NCBI GenBank assembly: GCA_019009955.1
Contig: CM032228.1
Location: 225,430,501-225,494,500 of the forward strand
Reading direction: 5' to 3'
DNA: 64,000 bases
Source of the DNA: Riptortus pedestris
Taxonomy: Eukaryota > Arthropoda > Insecta > Hemiptera > Alydidae
Part shown: positions 48,097 through 60,304 of the stretch, one piece after another
Layout: each line of letters begins with the position of its first letter
Position numbering within the stretch: the first letter of the stretch is position 1
Program-made: the position numbers and the translations under genes
Notes under the pieces: model-generated
Seen by the model: the letters and a program-made list of their open reading frames with translations, nothing else
Database searches by the model: none
What the model was told of the DNA's origin: nothing

Positions 48097-48349
48097 TATG
48101 ACCCTCGCTGACCTGTAAGAACAGGATATGTAAGTTGAACTATCCACTAAATTAAAAACTGAATATAAATGTATTAACATGTAAGTACCAAATAGGTTAT
48201 TATAATTTACTTACTACTTACTTTATAATATATACTAAAACAATCACAGATAAAAAGTAACGCCAACACTAAATTTTATATTTCTTAAAGGGTATAATAA
48301 CCATGATGCTTTTGCCCAAACAAACGTCTTACCTACTACCTCTTTCAGC
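47546..48349. other. Unassigned; long minus frame without motif, and a TA tract
   Basis: A 124-codon minus frame (47546-47920) has no recognised domain and low-complexity hydrophobic content, so I do not call it a gene. (TA)n at 48063-48092. Confidence 0.4.
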
Positions 48350-48485
48350 GTGGCTACTTATCTTCTTTTCGTTCAACTCCCTCACTGGTCCAAATATCTC
48401 TTCCAGTTATTTTACTCCTGACCAGTAACGCCCTCCTGTTTCTCTTGGTGACAGTCCAAGTGTCACGTCCATACTTAAAAGTCGG
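48350..48485 (-). pseudogene. LINE reverse transcriptase C-terminal remnant
   Basis: Minus-strand frames read KYGRDTWTVTKRNRRALLV (about 48420-48480) and, after a frameshift, EEIFGPVRELNEKK (about 48360-48400). 'YGsetWTlTKr' followed by 'IFGPV' is the usual order in the C-terminal part of many arthropod non-LTR ORF2 proteins. Short and frameshifted. Confidence 0.6.
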
Positions 48486-49155
48486 AATGACGGAAGATTT
48501 ACATATTTGAATTTGTTCCTACGCTTAGAGATTCTTAAAGTTGACATTTTTTGCTTGGCATAGAAGTTCCTGCAACCATTATGGCCTTTATAAATGCTTC
48601 CGCATCATTAATTTTCGTTTATATTCATACGAATTTTAACACTATTCGATAGAAGAAATAATTTTGCTACTACGAGCACAGAATGAGATTCATGAATTTG
48701 GTTATTTCCATAATTATACTAAGCCCTGGAACTTCAACTGTTCCTCTAAATTATTCCACAGTACCAGCAAGTCATTTTTGTATAGGCTTCTTTTTATGGT
48801 AGAATTGGGATGACGCCATCAACATGATGCATTCCAACACTTTACTTCACTGGAGTACTACATAATGTTTAGTTTTTAATTTTTTAAGAGGAAAACGATT
48901 AAGGAACATTTATTTAAAGAGCTTTTATTTGTAGTTGATTTAAGGGATTTTTGGTTAATAGGGAACTTAAGATAAATTATTAAACTTCTAAAAGTGGACC
49001 TATTTTTACTAAAAATAATCACAAATATTTTAAGGAAAATTAATTACCTCCCAAGTAAGCCATTATTTCCAAGTCGGCATAGCTTTTGAGAAACAATGCA
49101 CATTGAAAATGGGCCAATTTTACAAGCGGAAGAAAATGAGCACAATCATAATTAC
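48486..49155. other. Unassigned AT-rich DNA
   Basis: No feature recognised. Confidence 0.4.
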
Positions 49156-49224
49156 CTTTTTTCATTTCCTATAGATCGATTATCATCTAATGCTGTTTCT
49201 TCGGTCTGCTTCAGAGGAAAGCAC
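49156..49224 (-). other. Possible small coding exon (69 nt)
   Basis: On the minus strand TTTTGATTGCAG precedes and GAAAAAAG|GTAATTATG follows, giving acceptor and donor consensus around 69 nt. One frame is open throughout, reading CFPLKQTEETALDDNRSIGN then EK. Sixty-nine bases keep phase. The protein is not recognised and no partner exons were found, so this is a weak candidate. Confidence 0.25.
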
Positions 49225-50969
49225 CTGCAATCAAAATCAGATAGATTAAACCTTAATTGAAAAAACGAAATTACCAAAATATACAGAATAATATACGTAT
49301 ACAAGTAATATATTTCGTCAACATTTGGCAGTAGGCTTAATAAGTTTTGGTTCGGTAAAGGAACAAGGAAAGCAGTATTAGTAAAATGGGACATTTTGCG
49401 GAAACGGAGAGTTTAAACGTAGTGATGCTCGTTGAATTAATGAAGTTTGTGAACACAATTGTGGAAATCACTTCGGATCGTAAACTGGAGAACCTAACTG
49501 AAGATACTGGCCTTCATTATAACACTGATCATTGCTTGATAGTGTACCAATAATTTTCTGTTTTATTAAACAGCTGTATCTATGTATTTACATGTATGCA
49601 TCTTCTCCAGACCGCAGGAAAACCCCACTTCTACTGATACAATTTTCTCTTCCTTTACATATCTCTAAACATCTCAAGGATAGTCTAAAATTATAATAAA
49701 TAAATAAAAGTCTAAAAAATAATAAAAATAAGTATTATTTATATAGAGCCCTACTAATTGAGAAACAGAGAATAAAAATGAGGTGACTTTATACTTTGGT
49801 TTGTTCATTCATCTCCTGCTTCATGTACTTTGCCCAATAGACCAAAACTACCAATGGATGCAATCCATCCCAGCGACAGGAAGCAATAATTAAAAAATTA
49901 ATTATTCTAGCTATTTGTTCCCAAAAATAGAGAGAGAAACCATTATAATTCGAACATGTCTTCTTCACTAACAGACCGAGTAGTTTTTCACTCTCTGCTC
50001 ATTGACTGTTGAGCTTAGAGCGTTTTCTTCTTTAATTCAAAACTTGTAAAGCAAATACAAAATAACATGCAAAAACAAGCAATGTGAAATGTTTCAACTA
50101 AAGTCACACCTTTTGTTTGTTACAGACATAGTACTCAGTTATTTCCTTATTTTAAGAAGCATTGTCAAATATTTACCTTGTACTTAAATGCCAATCTAGC
50201 TTTCATCTTATTTCAGTTTTGGAGGAATTCTCACGGAAATTTAATAACTTTAATTTATACCTCAAAAAAAAATGTAATGATATTTGCAAAATAATTGATA
50301 TAAATTAAACATTTTCTACTGTCTTCTAGAAGTGCTGCTACATAAAAAGTGTGTTTTAAATAAATCAAGTCAAGATATTAACGTCGAGTTAACTTGAAGA
50401 AAATTATTCTACATACTTTCCTCTTGTTATTTTTTTATGTTAAGCACTTTATTTATTAATTAATTATTTTCCTGGAACGTTTAATTTCTTATATCACTTC
50501 TACTTTTATTTTCTGTAAGTTGGTAGGCACGTGGCAACTGTAAACCGAGATTAGAAAACACTAATTACAAGAGTTTCTTAGTGAGTTTATTGCACACAGA
50601 AGCGCCAAAACCATCACTGACATTTGTTCAGCTGGTGGACTCACGCTATTCCTAGATATTTATGTAAAGAACATACTTGTTTTGATATGAATATAACAGT
50701 TATTGGTAGCCATGAGGGTTAAGGGATTTTTGAGCATGGAGAATGTGGAGTCACGGTGGTTGAGATTTAATTTGATTAATATAGCATGAATCAAACCATT
50801 ACCAAAAAAAGGCTAAAATTATAGAACAACACTTGTTAAATAACATAATGAAGAAAACTGGTTGTATTATATATATTATATGGTCAGACATTTCACAACC
50901 AATGTATATGTGTAGACAAACATAGTGAGATAGTATAGAAATTAGATTAAGCGACGGAATTTTCTTTTT
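49225..50969. other. Unassigned AT-rich DNA
   Basis: No feature recognised over about 1.7 kb. Confidence 0.4.
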
Positions 50970-51759
50970 TTAGCATATTTCAAGCAGCTATTGAGGTCGT
51001 ACTCATAGTGTGATTACCGAAAAATGTCTTCAAATGTCCATCGGTCCCACCCAGGAGATGATCACTTCAAGATTATATATATATATCTGTTAACGCTCTA
51101 GCGGTCAGAATTTATGTTTGGTCGTTACCAAAAAGAAATATCAAATTCGTTATTGGCTAAAATCGAACAAGTGGGAGGGGAGGGGTGGGGTTGAGAAGGG
51201 CGGATTTTCGAAATATCTCGGTTATGATACGTCGGATCGAATCATTCTTTAGAACCAATGTTACCGCAAATTCAATGTATGTAAATATTTTTATACACAA
51301 TTATTCTCTATCTTGAATATTAACCAAGATATTTGCATCCCCACTTCTAGTCATGTTCCATAATGAATCTCTGTTATGTAATAAACCACATTATCGAACC
51401 TTAAATAACAAATATTGTTTTCAAGAGACCCTTATTGTACGAGATACAATTAACAACAATACATCCCCTCCCACCCCCTCCCGCATAAATTACAGTTCTA
51501 GATGTAGTAAATAGTTTTCAATAAAATTAATATGATATATTCAGATAAATTTCAGTAATTGTTTTTCTTATTGGCTGGGGAACAATAGAACTGTTTGTTT
51601 ACATTTCAGACGCATCCCGCCTGGAGGGGAAATATTTCTTAGTACCGCTGGTATTCATTCACTTAATATTCACGGTTCTTTTGTGATACCAGTATGCAGA
51701 TTTATCTATTGTTAAACTTCAAGTGGGAAATATGCTTAACCAGCCCTTGCCCGACGGAC
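50970..51759 (-). mobile_element. HINE-like element, full length, module E
   Basis: TTAGCATATTTCAAGCAGC (3' palindrome lost), 3' block, short TA tract (51078-51087), GCTCTAGCGGTC, core, then a module with CTGTTTGTTTACATTTCAGACG and CCCGCCTGG shared with 61250-61897, ending GCCCGACGGAC. Confidence 0.82.
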
Positions 51760-53130
51760 GTTCTCACTTTCTGCTTCTTCATAGCCAAACGGAAACATTA
51801 ATAGAGTATCTAATAATGTTGTAATGATTTTTCAGGATTTTTAAAACAGAAAGATACTCTATGCTTTTTAGTAGGGGAGAAACAAAAAATGGACTATCAA
51901 TCTGGATAGTTATCAATTTCAGCACGAGGATATATACTTAGAATGAACACCTTCTCTTGTGGGAATACTCTGAACAAAACAAAATGTATTTCCTAGTTAA
52001 AATAAGGACGCTAAAGAGGCGATTAATTATACAAATAAGTATAAGTATCATAATTGACAAAGTTTCTTAACTTCAAACATTTAAAGAAGTGTACATGAGC
52101 ACATTAAACGAATCTTGAAATTTCGGCATTAAAAGAATTTTTATTTGATTATTCGAGGAAGGATAAAACTGCATTGAATAATATCCCCCGTAAAGAGATC
52201 TGCGACGCTTTTGAAGTTGGAGCCTTCAATGAAATTTTCTTATTCTAGAAATGGATTACGAGTCCAAGCCAACAGGAACTCTGAATTTCACGCGTACAGC
52301 GGTTGCACTACAACCAGCCTTTGATCTTGTTAAGAGCCTTTAATCACGACCTAATCTCTTCCATTCTAATTAAAGGCTGAATGCATTTATTGTTGTTTGA
52401 GAGCTAATGAATAATGCTCTCTATTTTACGGTTTCCGCAATGTTCGATTTACCGTGGCTCCTAACCAACATTTACTAAGTTTTATAATTACAATTTTTTT
52501 TTTCAAAACTTATGTCATTCATATTCGTAAAATATTTTAATCATCGCCGGGAAAAGAGTAATGCCTACTTTTAAAGGCGTTATTTATTTATTTATTTTAT
52601 GTTGGTACATAAGATACACAAATATGTCATTACAATATTGACAAAAATGTTTTAAATAATATTTTTCTTTGTAATTTTGTTTATTTGTTTGATTGTTAGA
52701 TGGCTTCACGACGTTCTTGATTCGTCCAAAGAAGTTGATACAGAAAAAATACTAATACAAAATCAGTTTATAAAATGGCGTGAATATATGAAAATAAATG
52801 AACACCTATTATGATGGGAATAAGGCTTTTATTTTATACTGTCTAATACTTCAATTCATTACTCATTAAACTATAATTATAAATTTATGTGATCAAATTA
52901 TGAGCAATTACTATGGAACGACAAAAGACTTTCCAGTATCACGAAGAGTAATTCGTCTTACGATTACCTAGACAATATCAGAAAAATAGTTATATTTATA
53001 CTTCTCAAAAAATACATTACGTAAATCTTACTTTACGGATTGAATAAAATGTCGTCTAAATTTGTTAGAGTTTAATCATTAAGACATCTTTGATGTGAAC
53101 AAAGTTCATGAAAACATTTAAATTTGTCAT
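51760..53130. other. Unassigned AT-rich DNA
   Basis: A (TTTA)n run at 52587-52605 may mark the tail of a minus-strand LINE, but no diagnostic sequence follows. Confidence 0.4.
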
Positions 53131-53420
53131 AAACATACTAAGCAGATTTCCCACGTGCTGGAATTTGAATACACTTATTATATCATCTCGCTCCATTTCC
53201 CCTGTAGTAAGATGATACAAGAATTAAATCGGTAGCAGCACATGGAATGTTTAGTGACTTAGGTGCAAGTGAAAATTGGATGACTAGAAGTGGGTGGGAC
53301 TTTAAAAAAGGCTGAAACCGAAACAATACAAATAAAACATGTATAGAACAGCATTGAAAAAAAAAGTTAAAATATCAACTGTTTAAAATTATTCGGTCCA
53401 ATAAAAAAGTTGGAGTTATT
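53131..53420 (+). mobile_element. Diverged HINE-like 5' part
   Basis: ACTAAGCAGATTTCCCACGTG at the start, then the GCTGGAATTTG variant also present at 9180, and a weak core (GTATAGAACAGCATTG, ATTATTCGGTCC). Confidence 0.55.
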
Positions 53421-53778
53421 TCAAATTTCCCATTACTCTTATCCGTATTTTAGTATCAAGTGACTTGTGATCAGAGTTTTTAAGTAGTGAGTGTCTCAAC
53501 GTTCTACCACCGTTAACCAAGGAGGTCCTGGAATGAATTAACTCCTCTAGGCAGAAGGACGGGCCCCAAAGGAACGCAAGGACGAGTACAAAGAGAGTGT
53601 TATACGAAAGTTGTTCCAAGGGTCTGCCAGAAGTATATACTCATAAGACTTTCCCAGGTCCACAAACAAAGCGACACTGTTAGCGAACTCGTCAACTAAT
53701 TTTCTCCCGTTGTTGACATTGAGCTTGCACCTATTCTTACCTACAGCATACTAATGGTAGTGGCAGATTCCAACTCCT
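53421..53778. other. Unassigned spacer
   Basis: A 67-codon minus frame here shows no recognised motif. Confidence 0.4.
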
Positions 53779-53784
53779 TCAGCG

Positions 53785-53822
<38 letters not shown>
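53785..53822. repeat. (TA)n microsatellite
   Basis: Plain TA tract. Confidence 0.95.
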
Positions 53823-53826
<4 letters not shown>

Positions 53827-53848
53827 TGAGAAAGGGACAGAGAGATGT

Positions 53849-54340
53849 ATATTATTTATTTATTTATTTATTGGAGCTTCGCAGCTTCGGCGATGTTGCT
53901 CTAAACTAAAGGATTTGTAACTTAAAAATAAAACAAAAAAAACAATACAAACAAAAAAAAATTAACAAAATTAAACAAAAGAGAAATGGAACACAAAGCA
54001 CAAAAAGAAAACAAAAAAGATAAGGAACACAAAACGCAAAAGGAACACAGAACACAAAAGGAACACAAAACGCAAAAGGAACACAGAACACAAAAGGATC
54101 AAAACACAGAGAGAAAACACGAAAAACAGAGATGAAATCAAAACAGAAATGGGGGAAAAATAGAAACGGTACTCAAAACAGTACTGGAATAAAACAATAT
54201 AACACAAAAGGCGAAATTAAACTCAAAAACTGAATGAAACACAAAAACGGAACTAGAACTCAAAAATGTAAATGGAAATCAAAAAAGAAATATTGAACAC
54301 AGGAAAGATAAAAAATAAATGAGCAAGAGAACAAATAAAG
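53849..54340 (-). pseudogene. LINE 3' UTR with (TAAA)n tail, minus orientation
   Basis: On the minus strand the segment ends TTAGAGCAACATCGCCGAAG, CTGCGAAGCTCC and (AATA)n. The GAGC...GCTCC tail corresponds to GAGCCAAATCGCC...GGTGCTCC of the LINE at 26.7 kb, so a related family. Upstream of the tail the UTR is a T-rich field containing a 17 bp tandem repeat. No ORF2 sequence is seen. Confidence 0.6.
54006..54120. repeat. Short tandem repeat, 17 bp unit
   Basis: Alternating units AAAAGGAACACAAAACGC and AAAAGGAACACAGAACAC recur four to five times. The Phe/Cys-rich frames on the other strand are by-products of this repeat. Confidence 0.8.
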
Positions 54341-54411
54341 ACAAAATTCAAAGCTAGGTGAAAACTGTAAATCAAAACTATTAATATTAATAGAATATTA
54401 ATTATGAATAG

Positions 54412-54526
54412 AGGTAATTTTTGTCATGTCCTGATAATAGGGTCAATGGACATTTGAAATTAGAAAAAATGTTCCAAAAGTCCTGTCATAAGTACAAACT
54501 CAATAGCAGATTTTCCCGAAGCCTAA
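54412..54526 (+). mobile_element. HINE-like 3' end fragment
   Basis: GTAATTTTTGTCATGTCCTG, GGGTCAATGGACATTTG, CATAAGTACAAACTCAATAG; palindrome eroded. Confidence 0.7.
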
Positions 54527-54764
54527 AATCCACTGAATGCATACCTAAAATTGAAAACAATCCGTCACATGAGGGCAATGCTAATCTCCCAACCTCTAAA
54601 CTGCCCGTTATTTAATCTCTAATACAAGGTTAGCCAAGGAAAAGGGAAAGGTGCAACAACTTGCTTGTGCTGAGGACACCATCTTGATCCTTCGGATGAA
54701 GTTGGTTGCTATGTGTAGAGATTTGCTGGTGAGGATTTGCGACCTGGTTTCTCTCTAGAACCCT

Positions 54765-54871
<107 letters not shown>

Positions 54872-55045
54872 ACTCCCAATCTCTCTGGATCTTTCCTTCC
54901 ACCCCATTTTTGAAACATTGAAGTTCTTCGAATTTTACATTAGGTGAGAGCTGAGGACCTCTTAATTACATGTATTTCTAAATCAAACCGTTGCAGAACC
55001 ACATTTTATTTACCATTCATACCAAAACGTCCATGAGTGAAATTC

Positions 55046-55420
55046 TATTTATTTAGTGTTCCGTACCAAAGGGGATTTGCTCTGGAATGTTTCACAATAA
55101 AGAGACCAATATTATAAAATGAAAAACGACTACACCAAGTTAATAAAAAACAAATAACAGTAAAACAAACTTAAACACAGAACAAAACGGAATGTGTGAA
55201 AAGAAACGAGCTATAATATTTATATACAAATAACAAATAATATAATAGAATAAGATAGAAAAAAATATTACCTAATATAGTTAACTAAAAACATTAGTGG
55301 ACTAATTAGAAGTCATAACAAAAAACAAAGAACAACCAGAAGAAGAAGAGAACAAAGTTAAAAATATAACGAAAAGAATATATGTTAAAAAAAATATTTT
55401 GTTTAAACTAAAAACTATTA
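55046..55420 (-). pseudogene. Probable LINE 3' UTR, minus orientation
   Basis: On the minus strand it ends CCAGAGCAAATCCCC, GTACGGAACACTAAATAAAT. The layout (T-rich UTR, GAGC-type motif, TAAA tail) parallels the 53.9 kb copy, but sequence similarity is weaker. Confidence 0.4.
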
Positions 55421-55683
55421 CTTACTTCTAAATATATATACGTTCTTTCACACAATAAATTTTTACGTGGGAGATATAACACATTTGTTACTTATGCATT
55501 TGCCAGGGACTATATCTTTTGTAATATTAATAAAATTCAACGAACTCGATAAACAAGAAAGAGAATACAAATAAATTAAAATATATTATATTAACCGCAA
55601 GTATGATGTATGTAATTCATTCGAATCGGAATAGCTAAAACATTATTTAATTAATAAGGGTCATGAACAACGGTAGGGCAAGA

Positions 55684-55910
55684 CGGCAAAACACCTCCAC
55701 TCTTAACACTTCTTTTAGTTAAATCAGTGTACTTTCAGGGCGAAACGCCCCATCTTCAGTGCTTTGTGACAGAAGAAATACATTTTTGTAAAAAAACATG
55801 TAAATACATAAAGGTATTTGTTGTGTCATAGAGCACTGAAAATGGGGCGGTTCACCCTGAAAGTACTCTGCTTTTAATAAAAGAAGTGTTAAGCATGGAA
55901 GTGTTTTGAC
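55684..55910. repeat. Inverted repeat with hammerhead-like core motifs
   Basis: Arms 55686-55772 and 55825-55907 are complementary (about 85 bp each, imperfect) around a 50 bp spacer. Each arm contains GGGGCG..CRCCC flanked by CTGAARA and GAAAG: minus strand of the left arm reads CTGAAGATGGGGCG then GCCCTGAAAG; plus strand of the right arm reads CTGAAAATGGGGCG then ACCCTGAAAG. Confidence 0.8.
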
Positions 55911-57075
55911 CTTATTATCCTTCCATTCTTAATGCAACTCCACTAACCAGCCCAAATCCCAGTCATGAACAGCTTTATATGACGTAATTTCCCGGGAAAA
56001 ATTGCTGAGCCTGAAAAGAAACTAATTAACACCTCTGTAATTCACTATTTTTTTTTCGGAGTGATAATAAATACGTTAGCATAAGATCAGAGGACATATA
56101 GATGATTAAATCAAACAATGATTCAGGTTGTATTGAATGTTGTTAGCGACTGCTTTGAAAGCTGAACACTCTATAGGATTACAGCGAAAGTACACAAATC
56201 CTATAGAGACGGTAAAGAATACAACCCTATTTAATCCGCCAGAGTTGTTTTGAATGCACTTCAAGCAAATAGGGAAGTTATCCAGGGAGAGGAGAGATTC
56301 CACACTGGATTTAAAATAGACACCTTTTTTTATTCTTTTTTTAACACAGCGCCATTATATAGTCAATCTCATGATTGAAGGAAAAAGCCTGATACAGTAA
56401 TTACATTGTCAAAGTGAAGTATAAGTATTGATACTCTAGAGCGTGATTTACTGTGTATATTGTTAACTTTGACTTTTAAGATTTTAATTTGACAATCGAT
56501 CCACTATCGAAATTATTCAAGATTCTCATATGCGGCTTTAAACTGTTACTTCAATTAGCAAAAATTACATGTCATAGGACATATCCCATATGGTCAGCAA
56601 ACTAGATAATATTTAACACTAATTAAAATATTTCTCACTGCAATCGTATTGGCGTTATTCCTTCAAAACACTGAATTGTTGAAAGCGCCCAATGCAATGG
56701 AAAATTCTTCCAGTAGGAAGGTTGTTTGCAAAATGGATATTTATATTTTTCTAAAGCATCAACTATTTCTGGGTTTCAATATGCGGTCAGATGATTGGTA
56801 ATGCTCTCTTAATGTCCACTCGATGTAGGTGTGGTTCGATCTGATGTGAAGTTTTGTTAGATAGTTATCAAGAGGGTTTAAGGCGATTATATACATATAT
56901 GTGTGCGTGTGTATCAAAAATGTTTTATGCCCCAATGAGAGATGGCAAATTTAAACTAATTATTAACTGCTCTTCTTGCCAAGCTTATTAATTTGAGTAA
57001 TCTTAATTTCTGACCAACTCTATTACAGCATGAGTTTTCAGCTTTTGCTCCACTATGGCAACATAGACTTTGTTG
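55911..57075. other. Unassigned AT-rich DNA
   Basis: No feature recognised. Confidence 0.4.
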
Positions 57076-57099
57076 TGATACAATTCACCAACGATGACA

Positions 57100-57332
57100 C
57101 AAAAGGTCTTGTGCATTAATAAAGATCTTGGTGAGAAGGAGTTGATGTTGTTAAGACCTGTTTCCCAGATCAGCACTTCCACATCCAGCAAAATACGAAT
57201 TATCATGACTGTCTGAACAGAATACATCAATGAACAGACGTGTCAGTGATGACACCTGATGATTACACGTTACTGCCGAAAGACCTTGTGCTTTAGTAAA
57301 GAACTTGGTAGGAAGAATTCCAGTTATTAAGA
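57100..57332. repeat. Degenerate direct repeat, two copies
   Basis: AAAGGTCTTGTGCATTAATA (57102) and AAAGACCTTGTGCTTTAGTA (57280) head two related stretches of about 50 bp, about 180 bp apart, both ending in TTAAG. Confidence 0.6.
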
Positions 57333-57909
57333 AATATTTCTAAATCCTCGTTTTGGTCACTATGTCACCCAACCTCTCATTTTATCCAGCACTTTTCCTT
57401 GCCTATTAAGGTTTAGTATTACATGAACTTTGCTGACTGTTATTGTTAGGCTTTTGGCCTCGTCAATAATAGCTTTCAAAGGCTCTTTATAGCAAAGGTG
57501 ACAAAGTATGTACTGTAATTCGAGTGCAAAAGCTAAAAGTTTTTATCTTCCTCAGTAACTCCTACAGTTCTCTCCTACGTGAATCGAAGTTTTAGTATAA
57601 ATGAATTCGTGCTTCTAAAAGTATAAAAAGGAAGCCTGAAGCAACTGGCCACAGAAACGGAGCATATTTTCCTTATTCAAGAATTTCAAACGATGACGTC
57701 ACAGTGCAGCCTAACATCACAGATGACATCAGCAAATTTTAATCTCCATTCCTCCAACAATAAGTACCATATGAAAAAGGTATTAGGAGTGCATGTTGGG
57801 TATCAAATGTTCAATATACAAAATAAAAAATAAAATCACTTTGATAAAGGCTTATTGAAACAACAAATATAAAGAAGTTAGGCAACAACAAAAAAATATA
57901 GTAGCGTTG
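57333..57909. other. Unassigned AT-rich DNA
   Basis: No feature recognised. Confidence 0.4.
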
Positions 57910-58050
57910 TCGGATATACTAACAGTAACGGAAATATTTTGGATTGTCCATTCAACCCCTTGATCACATGGTTACATGAAACGTTTAAATATTGACTTGT
58001 CAATGGTCAAACAAAAAGTATAGCCTCTAGAGACTAAAAGACATTTTTTT
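57910..58050 (+). mobile_element. HINE-like core fragment
   Basis: CTAACAGTAACGGAAATATT, CATGAAACGTTTAAATATTG, CCTCTAGAGACTAAAAGACA; both ends lost. Confidence 0.55.
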
Positions 58051-58129
58051 ACCATGTACTCGTAAGTATGTGTTTAGAAATAAGTGCTCACACATTCTTT
58101 GTTTCATTTGAAAGGAATTATCAAAGGCC

Positions 58130-58275
58130 TTTATTTCTTGAAACTGGATATGGAGGATGGAGGAGAGTTTGAGAGGGGGGAAGACAAATTATATATTCCA
58201 AGTATCTACGTTACTATGTTTTGGACAAAGTATTGTTTATGAATGTATTTGCAAAGTTGGGATATATTATTTCTT
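58130..58275 (-). mobile_element. HINE-like core fragment
   Basis: GAGAGTTTGAGAGGGGGG, CAAGTATCTACGTTACTATG, then a trace of TTTATGAATGTATTTGCAA. Faces the fragment at 57910. Confidence 0.5.
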
Positions 58276-59115
58276 AAATTCGTATGTTTTAGAATAGAAG
58301 CTAGTGGTGTAAAATAAAATGTCAGTACGAGTTTCTTATAAATAAATTCAGCGCTCCCTATCACAAAAATCACAAACAATTACAACAAAAATCTGTTATT
58401 AACATTTTCCACAAACTGCAGCGTTCGCCCACTGTCCGAAAATACACATACTAATGACGAACAAAGGTGCTCAACACAACTCAACTAAGCTTCACTTTAC
58501 CCTCCGCTTCTAAGCCGAATTTTTTCGTGCATTCTCTCATCATTTATTATTTATCATTATGTTTAATTTAAGAGCCATTTATTCGACAGTGGATTTTTTC
58601 AATTGTATCCGTTTTTGCGGGATTTACGTATTTTTTATTACTCATTTATTATTTTTATTATATCTTCCCGAGTGTTCATTTTTATTTATATAAAAATTAA
58701 ATACGCAGAGAAACAAAGCAACTACATGGGAATATTCTCATTTGCGGATAGAATTGTGCCCTATTGTGCAAGAGCCCACATGCACAACTCAAGTTTTCCT
58801 GGCAATATTATATTTAAAAACGTTCCTGCAAGCAAGCAAAATGATAATATTTATTCATCACTTCTTGGAATAAATGTTTTTCTTTGACAAAATATATTGT
58901 ATAAATTGTTAAGTGGCTCTGTCACATTCGTCTCAATTGAAGAGGAAATGTTGAGAGTGGAGTGACTATACAAGAGAGAGAGAGAGAAATATATAAATCT
59001 CGTTGTGTATCCCCCCAGCTTACAAGGCAACACAGCAGAAATTCTTCCCCTCTCTGAATTATATTCCCTACAGTCTCATTTTTCTGACAGCTCCTTTCAT
59101 TTTTCGGCTCCTTTT
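58276..59115. other. Unassigned AT-rich DNA
   Basis: Frame 58603-58887 (94 codons) is hydrophobic and AT-driven; no motif. Confidence 0.4.
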
Positions 59116-59151
59116 AATATATATATATATATACTAAACACACACACATGC

Positions 59152-59187
<36 letters not shown>

Positions 59188-59206
59188 TGCGTGTGTGTGT
59201 GTGTGT
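59116..59206. repeat. Compound TA/CA/TG microsatellite
   Basis: (TA)n, (CA)n, (TA)n and (TG)n blocks within 90 bp. Confidence 0.9.
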
Positions 59207-59570
59207 TTAGCTGAGAAAAATCAATTATTGTTTAGGCGCTGAAGTCGACTTTCTGACCTCTTCGAATTCTTTTCCAGTGCTCCAAACTCTGGAATTTTCC
59301 AATGGACAGGCATTCTGAATGATTATGACACTTAATGACAGTCAAATTTTAAAATGATTTCACATCGGTCTTTCTTTTAATCTGTCATGTCCTGAATGCT
59401 TGTATCTGTAAAAACTACAAACTGTTAGTGTAAATAACACCAGATAAAAAAATGAAAGTGGACTGTATATAGGTGTCAACGAATAACAAGTTATGACTGG
59501 TTGCCTCAAATGTATTTTATACGTTTATTTTGATTAAAGAAAGTTCAGAGACTCATTATTATAAAAAAAT

Positions 59571-59742
<172 letters not shown>

Positions 59743-60304
59743 ATATATTTCCTCTAGTAGAGTGTTCTTTATTTGTATTTAACCATGTTCGTTAAGTACT
59801 GAGTTGTTGTCATTTGAATTGTTAATATTTCTTTTAGTCGAATTCCCAGAACATATATCCCATTTGTATTTCACTTCTGTTTGTCATGCTTAGAGACTTG
59901 CTGGATATTTCGCGGTAATGGGAGCTGCCAGGTCGAGTTGAGAGGAAGGTCACGTTTGGCTCGTCTGGAATGCATGGCATTCCCTTCGGTTTGGGTGGTG
60001 AATTGGTTCTGTCTTCAAGAACTAATGATATTTACGCATACGATAACATTGTCTCAGCGTTACATAATATTTTCCAACGTAATCATCTCCTTTCATTTGA
60101 ATAACATGGAAATCCTGTTGAATTTCGATAACAAATATTGACCTGAAAGTGTTGACTTTTACGCTAACTCACATCGGCAATCAGTAGATTTCCATTTCAA
60201 CGCATATGATTTTCACATCAATCCATTGTATCACTAAATATTGCACATGCGGCGTAAATCCCAAGCCTCAATAGAGTTCATTCTAATAGAGCAACAAAAA
60301 AAAA
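59743..60304. other. Unassigned spacer
   Basis: The 86-codon frame at 59881 sits in a GC-richer patch, but I recognise no domain. Confidence 0.35.

Noticed and set aside
53906..54207. Phe/Cys-rich minus frames (FCVPFAFCVPF...)
   Set aside because: Direct translation of a 17 bp tandem repeat inside a LINE 3' UTR.
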